Of a DNA stretch of 64,000 bases, positions 7,361 to 15,231 are shown piece after piece. Each line of letters opens with the position of its first letter. The first letter of the stretch is position 1. A model generated the notes under the pieces. It searched no databases, had not been told where the DNA came from, and saw only the letters and a program-made list of their open reading frames with translations. Origin of the DNA: Maribacter flavus (GTDB taxonomy: Bacteria > Bacteroidota > Bacteroidia > Flavobacteriales > Flavobacteriaceae); contig NZ_VUOE01000002.1 of assembly GCF_008386635.1 (NCBI RefSeq), positions 1,129,848 to 1,193,847 on the forward strand. Reading direction: 5' to 3'. The translations under genes and the position numbers were made by a program.

Positions 7361-7504
7361 CTAGTTCAAATTACTTTCAAATTGTATGCCTTTGGCTTCC
7401 GTTATATTGAGTGATTTTGAATAATCCAGTAGAAACTTGATCGTTTCAGGTTTCGCGGATACTTTTTTAGAAGTGTTTTCTGTAGTCTGGTAAATTTTTT
7501 CCAT
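7361..7504 (-). CDS. 47-residue microprotein downstream of ECF sigma factor (copy 2)
   Basis: Minus-strand frame from the ATG at 7504 to the TAG at 7361. It begins MEKIYQTTENTSKK, has the centre ETIKFLLDYSKSLN and ends FESNLN. Length (47 residues), both termini and the central TIxFLLxxSKxL match copy 1 at 6238-6381, and the context (about 73 bases behind an ECF sigma gene, before a strong terminator) is the same. No membrane segment, signal peptide or cysteine is visible, and no family was recognised. The middle differs more than the ends, as expected for paralogues under selection at particular sites. The protein is too short for automated gene callers with a length cut-off. Confidence 0.8.
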   Translation of the reverse strand: MEKIYQTTENTSKKVSAKPETIKFLLDYSKSLNITEAKGIQFESNLN

Positions 7505-7508
7505 ATTC

Positions 7509-7544
7509 TTCCGTTTTGGTTACATCTAAAAAACGCCAACGGAA
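7509..7544 (-). promoter_or_regulatory. Hairpin just upstream of the microprotein start (copy 2)
   Basis: Inverted repeat TTCCGTT (7509-7515) and AACGGAA (7538-7544), spacer 22 bases, ending 4 bases before the ATG. It occupies the same position as the copy-1 hairpin (core TTCCATT/AATGGAA). The A-T to G-C pair change on both arms preserves pairing. The adjacent GTTACAT is also shared by both copies. Confidence 0.6.
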
Positions 7545-7577
7545 CCAATATAGTAGATCCACTCGACCTGTTACCAA

Positions 7578-8159
7578 TTAATTCGTTAAAACTATACTAT
7601 TGGCTTCTACAAGCTTCCTAAGGTTGATCAACGCGTAGCGCATCCTGCCCAGAGCCGTGTTGATACTTACACCCGTATTTTCAGAAATTTCCTTAAAACT
7701 CATATCCTTAAATAGACGCATATGCAAAACTTGTTGTTGGTCCTCGGGAAGTTCCTTTATCATTCTTAACAGATCCGTATCGATCTGCTCCTTGATCAAT
7801 TGCTTTTCGGCATTTAATTTTTCGTCACCCATCAACGAAAAAATGTTGAACGAATCCGTTCCATCGCACATGGGCATTCTATTGCTTTTTCTAAAATGGT
7901 CTATAATTAGATTGTGGGCAATACGCATTACCCAAGGCAAAAATTTACCTTCTTCATTATAAGCACCTCGCTTGAGTGTGCGTATGACTTTCATAAAGGT
8001 ATCCTGAAAAATATCTTCGGTGAGTTCCCGGTCCCCTACTTTGGAATAGATGAAACCTGTCAAACGTGCGTTGTGACGGTTGATTAGAACCTCAATGGCC
8101 CTTTCATTACCGTTCATGTAATCCTTAACCAAATGGGAATCTTCAAGTTCCTGTATCAT
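7578..8159 (-). CDS. ECF RNA polymerase sigma factor (copy 2)
   Basis: A 193-residue ECF sigma factor, a close paralogue of the 6452-7033 protein with identical domain layout and length. Region 2 contains TEDIFQDTFMKVIRTLKRG and LPWVMRIAHNLIIDHFRK, and region 4 contains LPEDQQQVLHMRLF followed by an invariant FKEISENTGVSINTALGRM recognition helix. The identical region 4.2 helix suggests both paralogues recognise the same -35-type element, while region 2 and linker differences could alter output or partner binding. It is divergent from uvrA across 243 bases, and the downstream microprotein plus terminator complete the module. No cognate anti-sigma gene is visible nearby. Confidence 0.93.
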   Translation of the reverse strand: MIQELEDSHLVKDYMNGNERAIEVLINRHNARLTGFIYSKVGDRELTEDIFQDTFMKVIRTLKRGAYNEEGKFLPWVMRIAHNLIIDHFRKSNRMPMCDGTDSFNIFSLMGDEKLNAEKQLIKEQIDTDLLRMIKELPEDQQQVLHMRLFKDMSFKEISENTGVSINTALGRMRYALINLRKLVEANSIVLTN

Positions 8160-8377
8160 AAGCCTTACTTTTGTGGGTTAAATTGGGGGTCCGAAAGCCC
8201 ATGGGGCAAGCGGATTTTTACATCATTTTTAACTTCAAAAGTAATTTTAGGCTATAGGCACTTGTTTTTAATTGAAGTTCAAATATATAAAAAAATAAAT
8301 ACTCCAAAAAAAATGTGAAAAACTACTCGATGAAATGAGATTTGTGGCATTTGGATTTTTAGCTAAACTCCATAGTG

Positions 8378-8385
8378 TATCTTTG
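8378..8385 (+). promoter_or_regulatory. Candidate -7 box for uvrA
   Basis: TATCTTTG fits TAnnTTTG. A TTTG at 8350-8353 lies 24 bases upstream, slightly longer than the usual spacing. Transcription would begin near 8391, which makes the ATG at 8403 (not the TTG at 8394) the likely start. Confidence 0.5.
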
Positions 8386-8402
8386 CAATTTTATTGAATG
8401 CT

Positions 8403-11180
8403 ATGACTACACTATCCCAGGTTGACCCTAAAAAAAACATAATTATAAAGGGTGCTAAATTGCACAATCTTAAGAATGTCGATGTTGTAATTCCCAGGAA
8501 CAAATTGGTAGTTATAACAGGCTTATCGGGTTCCGGTAAGTCGAGCTTGGCCTTTGATACGCTTTTTGCCGAGGGGCAACGAAGGTATGTAGAAAGCCTT
8601 TCCTCCTACGCTAGGCAATTCCTTGGGAAATTGGACAAACCCAAAGTCGATTATATAAAAGGCATTGCCCCGGCCATAGCCATTGAGCAAAAGGTAAACT
8701 CAACGAATCCTCGATCGACCGTTGGCACTACTACCGAAATTTACGATTACATAAAGCTGCTCTACGCCCGAATTGGGAAAACCTTTTCGCCCATATCAGG
8801 TAATGAGGTAAAGAAGAATACCGTATCCGATGTTATTGAATACGTTAAGAACTTTGAAACCGATACAAAATTATTGCTCTTGGCCCCCATAAAAATTAGG
8901 GAGGACAGGAATTCTGTAAAATCGCTCCAGTTATTTTCCAAGCAAGGATATGCCCGAATAAAATACCAAGGCAAGATAATTCGAATAGATCAGGCACCTG
9001 CCGATATTGGAAAGGAATTTGACCTAGTGGTAGATCGAATCATAACCAAGGACGATGAAGATTTTTATAACCGATTGGCAAATGCCGTGGACAACGCTTT
9101 TTTTGAAGGGAAAGGGCAGTGTATCATTGAAGAGATGGAAAATTCGAAGCAACGCCTATTCAGCAATAAGTTTGAACTGGACGGCATGACATTTCTAGAA
9201 CCGAACGTACATCTTTTCAGTTTCAACAATCCCTATGGGGCCTGTCCTAAATGTGAAGGGTATGGCGATGTTATCGGTATCGATGAAGACCTCGTAATAC
9301 CCAATACGGCACTTTCCATTTATGAAAATGCCGTTTTTCCATGGCGGGGCGAAAGCATGGGCTGGTACCGCGACCAGTTGGTGAACAGTGCCTATAAATT
9401 CGATTTTCCCATTCACAAACCCTGGTTTGAACTATCGGAAGAACAACAAAAATTGGTCTGGGACGGGAACAAGCATTTCATCGGCCTTCATAAATTCTTT
9501 GAAACACTGGAGGAAAAAAGTTATAAAATCCAGAACAGGGTGATGCTTTCCCGTTACCGCGGCAAGACAAAATGCAATGTTTGCAATGGGAAAAGGCTAA
9601 GGCCGGAGACGGAATATGTGAAAATTGGCGGCAAGTCCATTTCGGATTTGGTGGGACTGCCCCTTGAGCGATTGATACCATTTTTTAGTGATTTGGAACT
9701 TTCTCAACATGATGCCAAAATAGCCGACAGGCTATTAAAGGAAATCAATACCCGTTTGGGGTTCTTGGACAAAGTAGGACTTAATTACCTAACCCTGAAT
9801 AGAAAGTCCAATACCTTATCCGGTGGGGAGAGCCAGCGGATAAATCTGGCCACTTCCTTGGGGAGTAGCCTGGTAGGTTCCATGTACATTTTGGATGAAC
9901 CCAGTATTGGGCTTCACCCCAAGGATACGGAAAACCTAATCGAAGTATTGCTGTCCCTAAGGAATTTGGGCAATACGGTCATCGTTGTGGAACATGACGA
10001 AGATATCATGAAAGCTGCAGACGAGGTAATCGATATTGGCCCGGAAGCCGGTACCCATGGCGGAAACATCGTAGCCCAAGGCACCATGGAGGATATCCTA
10101 AATTCCACCTCCCTAACTGCCAGTTATTTGAACGGTACCAAAGAAATAAAGGTCCCCATCGAAAGAAGGACTTCCAAAAACCATATAGAAATTATTGGGT
10201 GCAGAGCCAATAACCTTAAAAACATGAACGTGACCTTTCCCTTGGATATGCTTACCGTGGTCACGGGGGTATCGGGCAGTGGAAAGAGCACCTTGGTAAA
10301 AAAGCTGTTGTATCCCATAATCCTTAAGGAAACGGGAGGTTATGGTGAGAAAGCAGGCCAGTTCAGTTCCGTCAACGGAAAATATAAGCATATTAAACAT
10401 GTGGAGTTCGTGGACCAGAACCCCATCGGGCGCTCCTCCCGCTCCAATCCGGTTACCTATATAAAGGCCTATGATGAAATACGAAACCTTTTTGCGGGCC
10501 AAAAACTGAGCAAGATCAGGAATTATCAAGCGAAACACTTTTCCTTTAATGTGGATGGAGGCCGATGCGAAAAGTGCAAGGGAGAAGGTGAAATCACCGT
10601 AGAGATGCAGTTCATGGCCGATGTACATCTGGAATGCGATACCTGCAACGGAAAACGGTTTAAAAAGGACGTATTGGAGGTCACCTTCAACGATAGGAAT
10701 ATTGATGATGTTCTCAATATGACCATTGACGATGCCATCGCTTTTTTTGAAATTGGGTTACAAAATAAGATTGTTGCCAAACTTAAACCTTTACAGGATG
10801 TGGGCTTGGGCTATGTAACCTTAGGGCAATCCTCCTCTACCCTATCCGGTGGTGAGGCACAACGTATCAAATTGGCTAGCTTTTTGGTAAAAGGTGCTAC
10901 AAAGGACAAGGCACTTTTTATATTCGACGAACCCACGACCGGACTCCATTTTCACGACATCCAAAAACTCTTGAAATCCTTCAACGCCTTGATAAAGAAA
11001 GGACACTCAATTGTAGTAATTGAGCATAACATTGACCTTATTAAATGTGCCGATTATATAATCGACCTAGGCCCCGGTGGCGGCGAAAACGGGGGATATC
11101 TTTTGGCAGAGGGCACCCCTGAGGAAGTGGCAAAAAACTCCAAATCTTTTACGGCGAAATATCTTCAGGTAAAGCTATAA
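8403..11180 (+). CDS. uvrA: Excinuclease ABC subunit A (UvrA)
   Basis: A 925-residue DNA-damage recognition ATPase of nucleotide-excision repair, which loads UvrB on lesions. Two ABC ATPase modules are visible: Walker A GLSGSGKSSLAF near the N-terminus with its signature LSGGESQRI, and GVSGSGKST with LSGGEAQRI in the second half. Two zinc-binding sites occur, CPKCEGYG with CNVCNGKR in module 1 and CEKCKGEG with CDTCNGKR in module 2. EPSIGLHP and EPTTGLHF are the expected Walker B/D-loop segments. Length is normal. Start taken at the ATG at 8403; a TTG three codons upstream is open but sits at the predicted transcription start. Single-gene unit divergent from sigma copy 2. Confidence 0.97.
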   Translation: MTTLSQVDPKKNIIIKGAKLHNLKNVDVVIPRNKLVVITGLSGSGKSSLAFDTLFAEGQRRYVESLSSYARQFLGKLDKPKVDYIKGIAPAIAIEQKVNSTNPRSTVGTTTEIYDYIKLLYARIGKTFSPISGNEVKKNTVSDVIEYVKNFETDTKLLLLAPIKIREDRNSVKSLQLFSKQGYARIKYQGKIIRIDQAPADIGKEFDLVVDRIITKDDEDFYNRLANAVDNAFFEGKGQCIIEEMENSKQRLFSNKFELDGMTFLEPNVHLFSFNNPYGACPKCEGYGDVIGIDEDLVIPNTALSIYENAVFPWRGESMGWYRDQLVNSAYKFDFPIHKPWFELSEEQQKLVWDGNKHFIGLHKFFETLEEKSYKIQNRVMLSRYRGKTKCNVCNGKRLRPETEYVKIGGKSISDLVGLPLERLIPFFSDLELSQHDAKIADRLLKEINTRLGFLDKVGLNYLTLNRKSNTLSGGESQRINLATSLGSSLVGSMYILDEPSIGLHPKDTENLIEVLLSLRNLGNTVIVVEHDEDIMKAADEVIDIGPEAGTHGGNIVAQGTMEDILNSTSLTASYLNGTKEIKVPIERRTSKNHIEIIGCRANNLKNMNVTFPLDMLTVVTGVSGSGKSTLVKKLLYPIILKETGGYGEKAGQFSSVNGKYKHIKHVEFVDQNPIGRSSRSNPVTYIKAYDEIRNLFAGQKLSKIRNYQAKHFSFNVDGGRCEKCKGEGEITVEMQFMADVHLECDTCNGKRFKKDVLEVTFNDRNIDDVLNMTIDDAIAFFEIGLQNKIVAKLKPLQDVGLGYVTLGQSSSTLSGGEAQRIKLASFLVKGATKDKALFIFDEPTTGLHFHDIQKLLKSFNALIKKGHSIVVIEHNIDLIKCADYIIDLGPGGGENGGYLLAEGTPEEVAKNSKSFTAKYLQVKL

Positions 11181-11261
11181 TCCCTTTAGTATAGAAATTT
11201 AGGGGAGTTAATTATTTTTTAATATTCTGTTTATAAATACTTTATATGGATTGAGAAATTT

Positions 11262-11278
11262 TTGGCACGCTGTTTGTT
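11262..11278 (+). promoter_or_regulatory. Sigma-54 (-24/-12) type promoter candidate
   Basis: TTGGCACG, four bases, then TTGTT: all positions match the sigma-54 consensus TTGGCACGnnnnTTGCW except the C of TTGC. The GG-to-TTG spacing is exact. It points at the secreted-protein gene at 11330, about 50 bases downstream. No TAnnTTTG box was seen in the gap. Confidence 0.55.
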
Positions 11279-11329
11279 TTATATCAGGCGAGTGCAAATA
11301 GTTGCACTTAGAATTTAAAACCTTATATC

Positions 11330-12529
11330 ATGAAAAATTTTGTACTCCTTTTTGCGGCGGTAATTTTGGGCACTACAGGTGTCTTGGCCAAAAGTACAGT
11401 AGAAGATAAGGTTGCAACGCGCAATGCTTATAGGTACAACAACTCATTTATTTTTGTTGAAAATGGCATTACGTTTTCAGTATATCCAGATGGGGAGTTC
11501 GATTTCTACATTGAGGATTATGTTACTGGAAGAAGAAATGGAATAACCTTCAACTCAGGATATGATTATAGCCCTTACGCACAGTATGATGATTACGGTG
11601 CGGTGATTCAAGTGGAAAACGTTCCTATTTATTACGACTATTATGGTAGGGTTACCCAAATAGGCGACGTGGATATTAGATATAGAAACAATAGGGTACG
11701 CAGCGTTGGTGGGATGTTCGTTTTCTATGATAACAGGGGATTTTACGATTACCATACCGGATTCATAAACATCTATAACAGACATTATGTATACCGACCA
11801 TTCCATGGATTTTTCGTAAGACCGGCCATAGGATTCGCCTTGGTTTTCAACAGACCTTACAGAAGGTTCTACACGCCAATTAGATACACCTATTACAGAC
11901 CTTACAGATTCAACACCCGTAGGGCTTATGTAGAGATCGGTAGGGAGCACAGGTACAATCAAGTAAGGCGCGAGCGGGCCAGTATTTATAGAAATGACAA
12001 TAGAGTGGCGGTTAGGGAGAACTCCTACAGAGGTAATAAGGGCGTGACCTATAGAAACAATAACAGCGTCCGTTCCAATACCAATACGGCTAGAAGAAGT
12101 GATGATTTTAAATCTGGTAGAAGTGTAGCTTCAAGAAACAACGGACGAAATTATGACAATACCGTTAGAAGGTCGTCTACCGTGAACAGAAGCAGTGCCA
12201 CAACGGTAAACCGAGGTAGTAACAATACGGTCAGAGGTAACGAAAAAAGAAAAGTAGTATCCACTAGGGAAGTAACCAGAACCCCAAGAAGTACTACGGT
12301 TAAAAGAAGTACCACTACCTATAATGCACCTGTCAAAAGAAGTACGGTGAACCGTGGTAGCGATCGTGGAACCGTAACCCAGAGAACCGTTAAAAGGACC
12401 GTTTCCAAAACTCCTTCTAACGATAGGAGCACGGTAAGCAGATCTACAAGGTCGGTGAATAAAGCACCGTCCCGAGGTACTACCAGAAGTAGCAATTCAA
12501 GATCAGCTTCTCGAAGGAATTATGAATAA
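11330..12529 (+). CDS. Secreted Tyr-rich protein with basic Arg/Ser/Thr/Asn repeat tail
   Basis: A 399-residue protein with a clear signal peptide (about residues 1-20, cleavage after VLA). Residues about 30-200 are rich in Tyr, Phe, Asp and Arg, with many YxDYG/YDNRG-like strands that look like a beta-structured domain. Residues about 205-399 are low-complexity and very basic (Arg, Ser, Thr, Asn), with repeats such as RSTTVKRS and RSTVNRGS. No enzyme motif is visible. Similar proteins are common hypothetical exports in Flavobacteriia, but I recall no function. A polyanion- or surface-binding role for the cationic tail is inference. It stands alone between a sigma-54-like promoter and a strong terminator, suggesting regulated, possibly abundant expression. 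Confidence 0.85.
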   Translation: MKNFVLLFAAVILGTTGVLAKSTVEDKVATRNAYRYNNSFIFVENGITFSVYPDGEFDFYIEDYVTGRRNGITFNSGYDYSPYAQYDDYGAVIQVENVPIYYDYYGRVTQIGDVDIRYRNNRVRSVGGMFVFYDNRGFYDYHTGFINIYNRHYVYRPFHGFFVRPAIGFALVFNRPYRRFYTPIRYTYYRPYRFNTRRAYVEIGREHRYNQVRRERASIYRNDNRVAVRENSYRGNKGVTYRNNNSVRSNTNTARRSDDFKSGRSVASRNNGRNYDNTVRRSSTVNRSSATTVNRGSNNTVRGNEKRKVVSTREVTRTPRSTTVKRSTTTYNAPVKRSTVNRGSDRGTVTQRTVKRTVSKTPSNDRSTVSRSTRSVNKAPSRGTTRSSNSRSASRRNYE

Positions 12530-12561
12530 TTAAAGATAGTTTTTAGGTTGGTTAGTTGTTT

Positions 12562-12600
12562 AGCCCTGTAGCAAATTCGTTTGCTGCGGGGCTTTTTTTT
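12562..12600 (+). terminator. Rho-independent terminator
   Basis: A 14-bp stem (AGCCCTGTAGCAAA at 12562-12575, loop TTCG, TTTGCTGCGGGGCT at 12579-12592, two G-T wobbles) followed by a T-run to 12600. It follows the secreted repeat protein. Confidence 0.85.
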
Positions 12601-12676
12601 GCTGATAGGAATTTCTTTGACATATTTTAATCCAATTTAATTTTATACAAATTGCAATTAGACTACATATTTCACC

Positions 12677-13771
12677 ATGTGCATCAATCTATTTGATCAA
12701 AACCTGGTAGCTTCCCAAAAACCTAATTCCATAAGTAGATTGAAAAAAATACATCCAAAGTTGATCCGGCAATTATTACTGCTAATATTGATTCTTTTTT
12801 TTGGCTGGCTCATATTCGACTCCATGTTACCCTATATTTCGGGGGTTTTGGGAGCACTTACGTTGTATGTCATCCTAAGAAAATGGATGAAAAGACTCCA
12901 AAAGACCCGATTGGGAAAAAGGTGGTCCGCAATTATTCTGATTACTTTGGCCAGCATTGGCATCTGCATCCCATTATCCGGTGCCATTTATATGCTAGGA
13001 TTTAAAATTGGTAACTTGGCCGATAAATCGGAACAAGTTATCAGTGCTTTTAAGGAACAAGTCTTCGTATTGGAAAAGCATTTAGGTTATGATATTTCAA
13101 ATGCCATTGACCCGCAACAGGCATCGGGGTGGGTTACTGACAACTTTTCGGGCTTTGCAAGTGGTACCCTTAACATAGTTGTTTCCATTGGGGTACTTTT
13201 GATCATCTTATATTACATGCTCATAGGTCCAAAGGAAATGAGGGATTCCTTAATGGAATATATTCCGTTGAGCAATAAAACATTGGTTACCCTGGGAAAT
13301 GAAATAGACAAGGTGGTCCGTTCCAACGCAATAGCAATACCTTTGGTAGCAATTGCACAAGGAATTATCGCTCTTATAGGCTTTTTTATTTTCGACATTG
13401 ATAATCCGTGGTTTTGGTTCGTAATCGTCACCATAGGATCCATGATACCTTTTATTGGGACCTTTGTCGGGATTTTTCCGGTATTCGTTTTGAGTCTGGC
13501 CAGTGGAAACGACTTTCAGGCGTGGGGAATTTTTATTTACGGAATGGTCGTGGTAGGTTCTACTGACAACCTTATTCGGCTTTTGTTACTTCAAAAATTG
13601 GATAGCATCCATCCATTGATAACCCTTATTGGTGTACTTCTGGGGATACCCCTTTTTGGATTTGTAGGACTAATTTTTGGTCCCTTAATTGTAAACCTAT
13701 TTTTAGTTTTGCTTAAAGTTTATAAAGAGCAGTACGGTTTACGAAAATCGGAAGAATCACGTCAAATATAA
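12677..13771 (+). CDS. AI-2E family transporter (PerM-like)
   Basis: A 364-residue polytopic inner-membrane protein with about eight hydrophobic segments: pairs near residues 32-65 and 82-105, then a long hydrophobic stretch from about 165 to the C-terminus. The sequence near PLVAIAQGIIALIGFFIF and MIPFIGTFVGIFPVF matches the AI-2E/UPF0118 family, whose members have been linked to autoinducer-2 export or Na+/H+ exchange. The actual substrate is uncertain. The N-terminal 20 residues are poorly conserved in type, and a later start cannot be excluded. It is convergent with the flippase gene: the two stop codons are one base apart, with no terminator. Confidence 0.88.
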   Translation: MCINLFDQNLVASQKPNSISRLKKIHPKLIRQLLLLILILFFGWLIFDSMLPYISGVLGALTLYVILRKWMKRLQKTRLGKRWSAIILITLASIGICIPLSGAIYMLGFKIGNLADKSEQVISAFKEQVFVLEKHLGYDISNAIDPQQASGWVTDNFSGFASGTLNIVVSIGVLLIILYYMLIGPKEMRDSLMEYIPLSNKTLVTLGNEIDKVVRSNAIAIPLVAIAQGIIALIGFFIFDIDNPWFWFVIVTIGSMIPFIGTFVGIFPVFVLSLASGNDFQAWGIFIYGMVVVGSTDNLIRLLLLQKLDSIHPLITLIGVLLGIPLFGFVGLIFGPLIVNLFLVLLKVYKEQYGLRKSEESRQI

Positions 13772-13772
13772 A

Positions 13773-15230
13773 TTATTTTCTACCCAAATATCTATGCAAA
13801 ACGGCATGAATATCTTCTGAAATTCGGAATTTATAAAGTATCAATAAATAAACCACCGAAATTAAAATACTTTTGACCCCTATATTTAAGATGGGGTGAA
13901 ATGAAAACGGTATCGCGGAAAAAACAAGCGCCAACCCTAGTACCAACAAAAGGACTTTTAAAGTTTCCTTTGTGAAAGGCTGAAGACCAAACTTGGTTTT
14001 CACGTAGTACAACTTCAATGAGTTGTAAATAAAAAACGCCGAAAAACTGGCAATGGCAGCTCCCTGCAGCCCAAATTTTGGTATCAACCAAAGATTGAAA
14101 CCTATCGCCAAAATGGCCAATAAAACACCAAAAAACAACACGGATGTATAGTATTTGGAATTGAACAATATAGAGTTATTGTTGCCCAACAAGGAATCAT
14201 AGACTTTTACCAAACCTATCCAAAACACAATGATATATCCCTCACTATAATCCGATGGCAAAAGTTTGTACAGATCCTGTAAATTCAGCAGTATTAAAAT
14301 CAGCAGCAAGGATGAAACTATGAATAAGGTCAGGGAGCTTTTCCGATACAATCCTCCAAGCGACTTCATATCATTGGCGTTGATATATTCGGCCGTCATG
14401 GGGTAGGTTATTTGATGCATCGCCCTACTGGGTACGGCAATTACGGTAGCCATAAAGCCTGCAACGGCATAAAAGGCCACGTTTTCAATGGGCAAATAAT
14501 TGTTGAGCATGACCTTGTCCACCTCCATAAGTACAATGGCGGTAGACCCTCCCAAGATTATCAAGGCACTGTATTGAAGGATTTCCCGCCAATTGGAAGG
14601 TAGTACAGCCGTCAATTTTGGAAACCGAAGTCGGTACGCATACAACTTCATGATAGCCACTCTCAAAATGTAAAACCCCACCAAGGCATTGATGAATTGG
14701 GGCACATCCAGTACCTGCAACCAAAGGAGAACCAGTAAAAGGCTCTGCCCTATCCTACAAAAAATCTCTTTCATGAAATTTCCAAAAATCGACTTCATCC
14801 GGATTCTGGCCCATGCGTAGAAAACCTCAAAATAGGCCATGGAAATTCCGATCAGGAATATTTGCCAAACATAGTCCCGCACAACCGGGTTTTCATTTGA
14901 TAGCAATTTCCCAATGGCCTCATTGGCAAAAAAACTGATTACACCTATAGGAACGATAAAGAGCAACGGTAGAAAAAGCATCATGCCCAAAAATTGGTCC
15001 TGCTCCTTTTCGGTATTAAAACTACTGTAAAACTTTACAAGGCTATTGGGCACTCCAAAGGCCAAGATAGGCATAAGAACCCCGGATACGGACAAAATCA
15101 ATTGAACCAGACCATAATGTTCCGGCTGCATAAAATTAGTATATAGAAATAGCGTATTTACCGCACCAATGGCAAATCCAAGGTAGGTAACCATGGTATT
15201 GCTCAAGGATTGTTTTAGTACGATGCCCAT
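13773..15230 (-). CDS. Oligosaccharide flippase (Wzx/MOP superfamily)
   Basis: A 485-residue integral membrane protein with about 12-14 hydrophobic helices spread over its length and an N-terminus (KQSLSNTMVTYLGFAIGAVN) typical of polysaccharide biosynthesis/flippase proteins of the MOP superfamily. These move undecaprenyl-linked oligosaccharides across the inner membrane. It is the last gene of a leftward operon that begins with a YfhO-type protein and a GT4-like glycosyltransferase; the gap to the glycosyltransferase is 1 base. That setting supports a role in surface polysaccharide export, but no polymerase or full glycan cluster is present in the window. Confidence 0.88.
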   Translation of the reverse strand: MGIVLKQSLSNTMVTYLGFAIGAVNTLFLYTNFMQPEHYGLVQLILSVSGVLMPILAFGVPNSLVKFYSSFNTEKEQDQFLGMMLFLPLLFIVPIGVISFFANEAIGKLLSNENPVVRDYVWQIFLIGISMAYFEVFYAWARIRMKSIFGNFMKEIFCRIGQSLLLVLLWLQVLDVPQFINALVGFYILRVAIMKLYAYRLRFPKLTAVLPSNWREILQYSALIILGGSTAIVLMEVDKVMLNNYLPIENVAFYAVAGFMATVIAVPSRAMHQITYPMTAEYINANDMKSLGGLYRKSSLTLFIVSSLLLILILLNLQDLYKLLPSDYSEGYIIVFWIGLVKVYDSLLGNNNSILFNSKYYTSVLFFGVLLAILAIGFNLWLIPKFGLQGAAIASFSAFFIYNSLKLYYVKTKFGLQPFTKETLKVLLLVLGLALVFSAIPFSFHPILNIGVKSILISVVYLLILYKFRISEDIHAVLHRYLGRK

Positions 15231-15231
15231 G

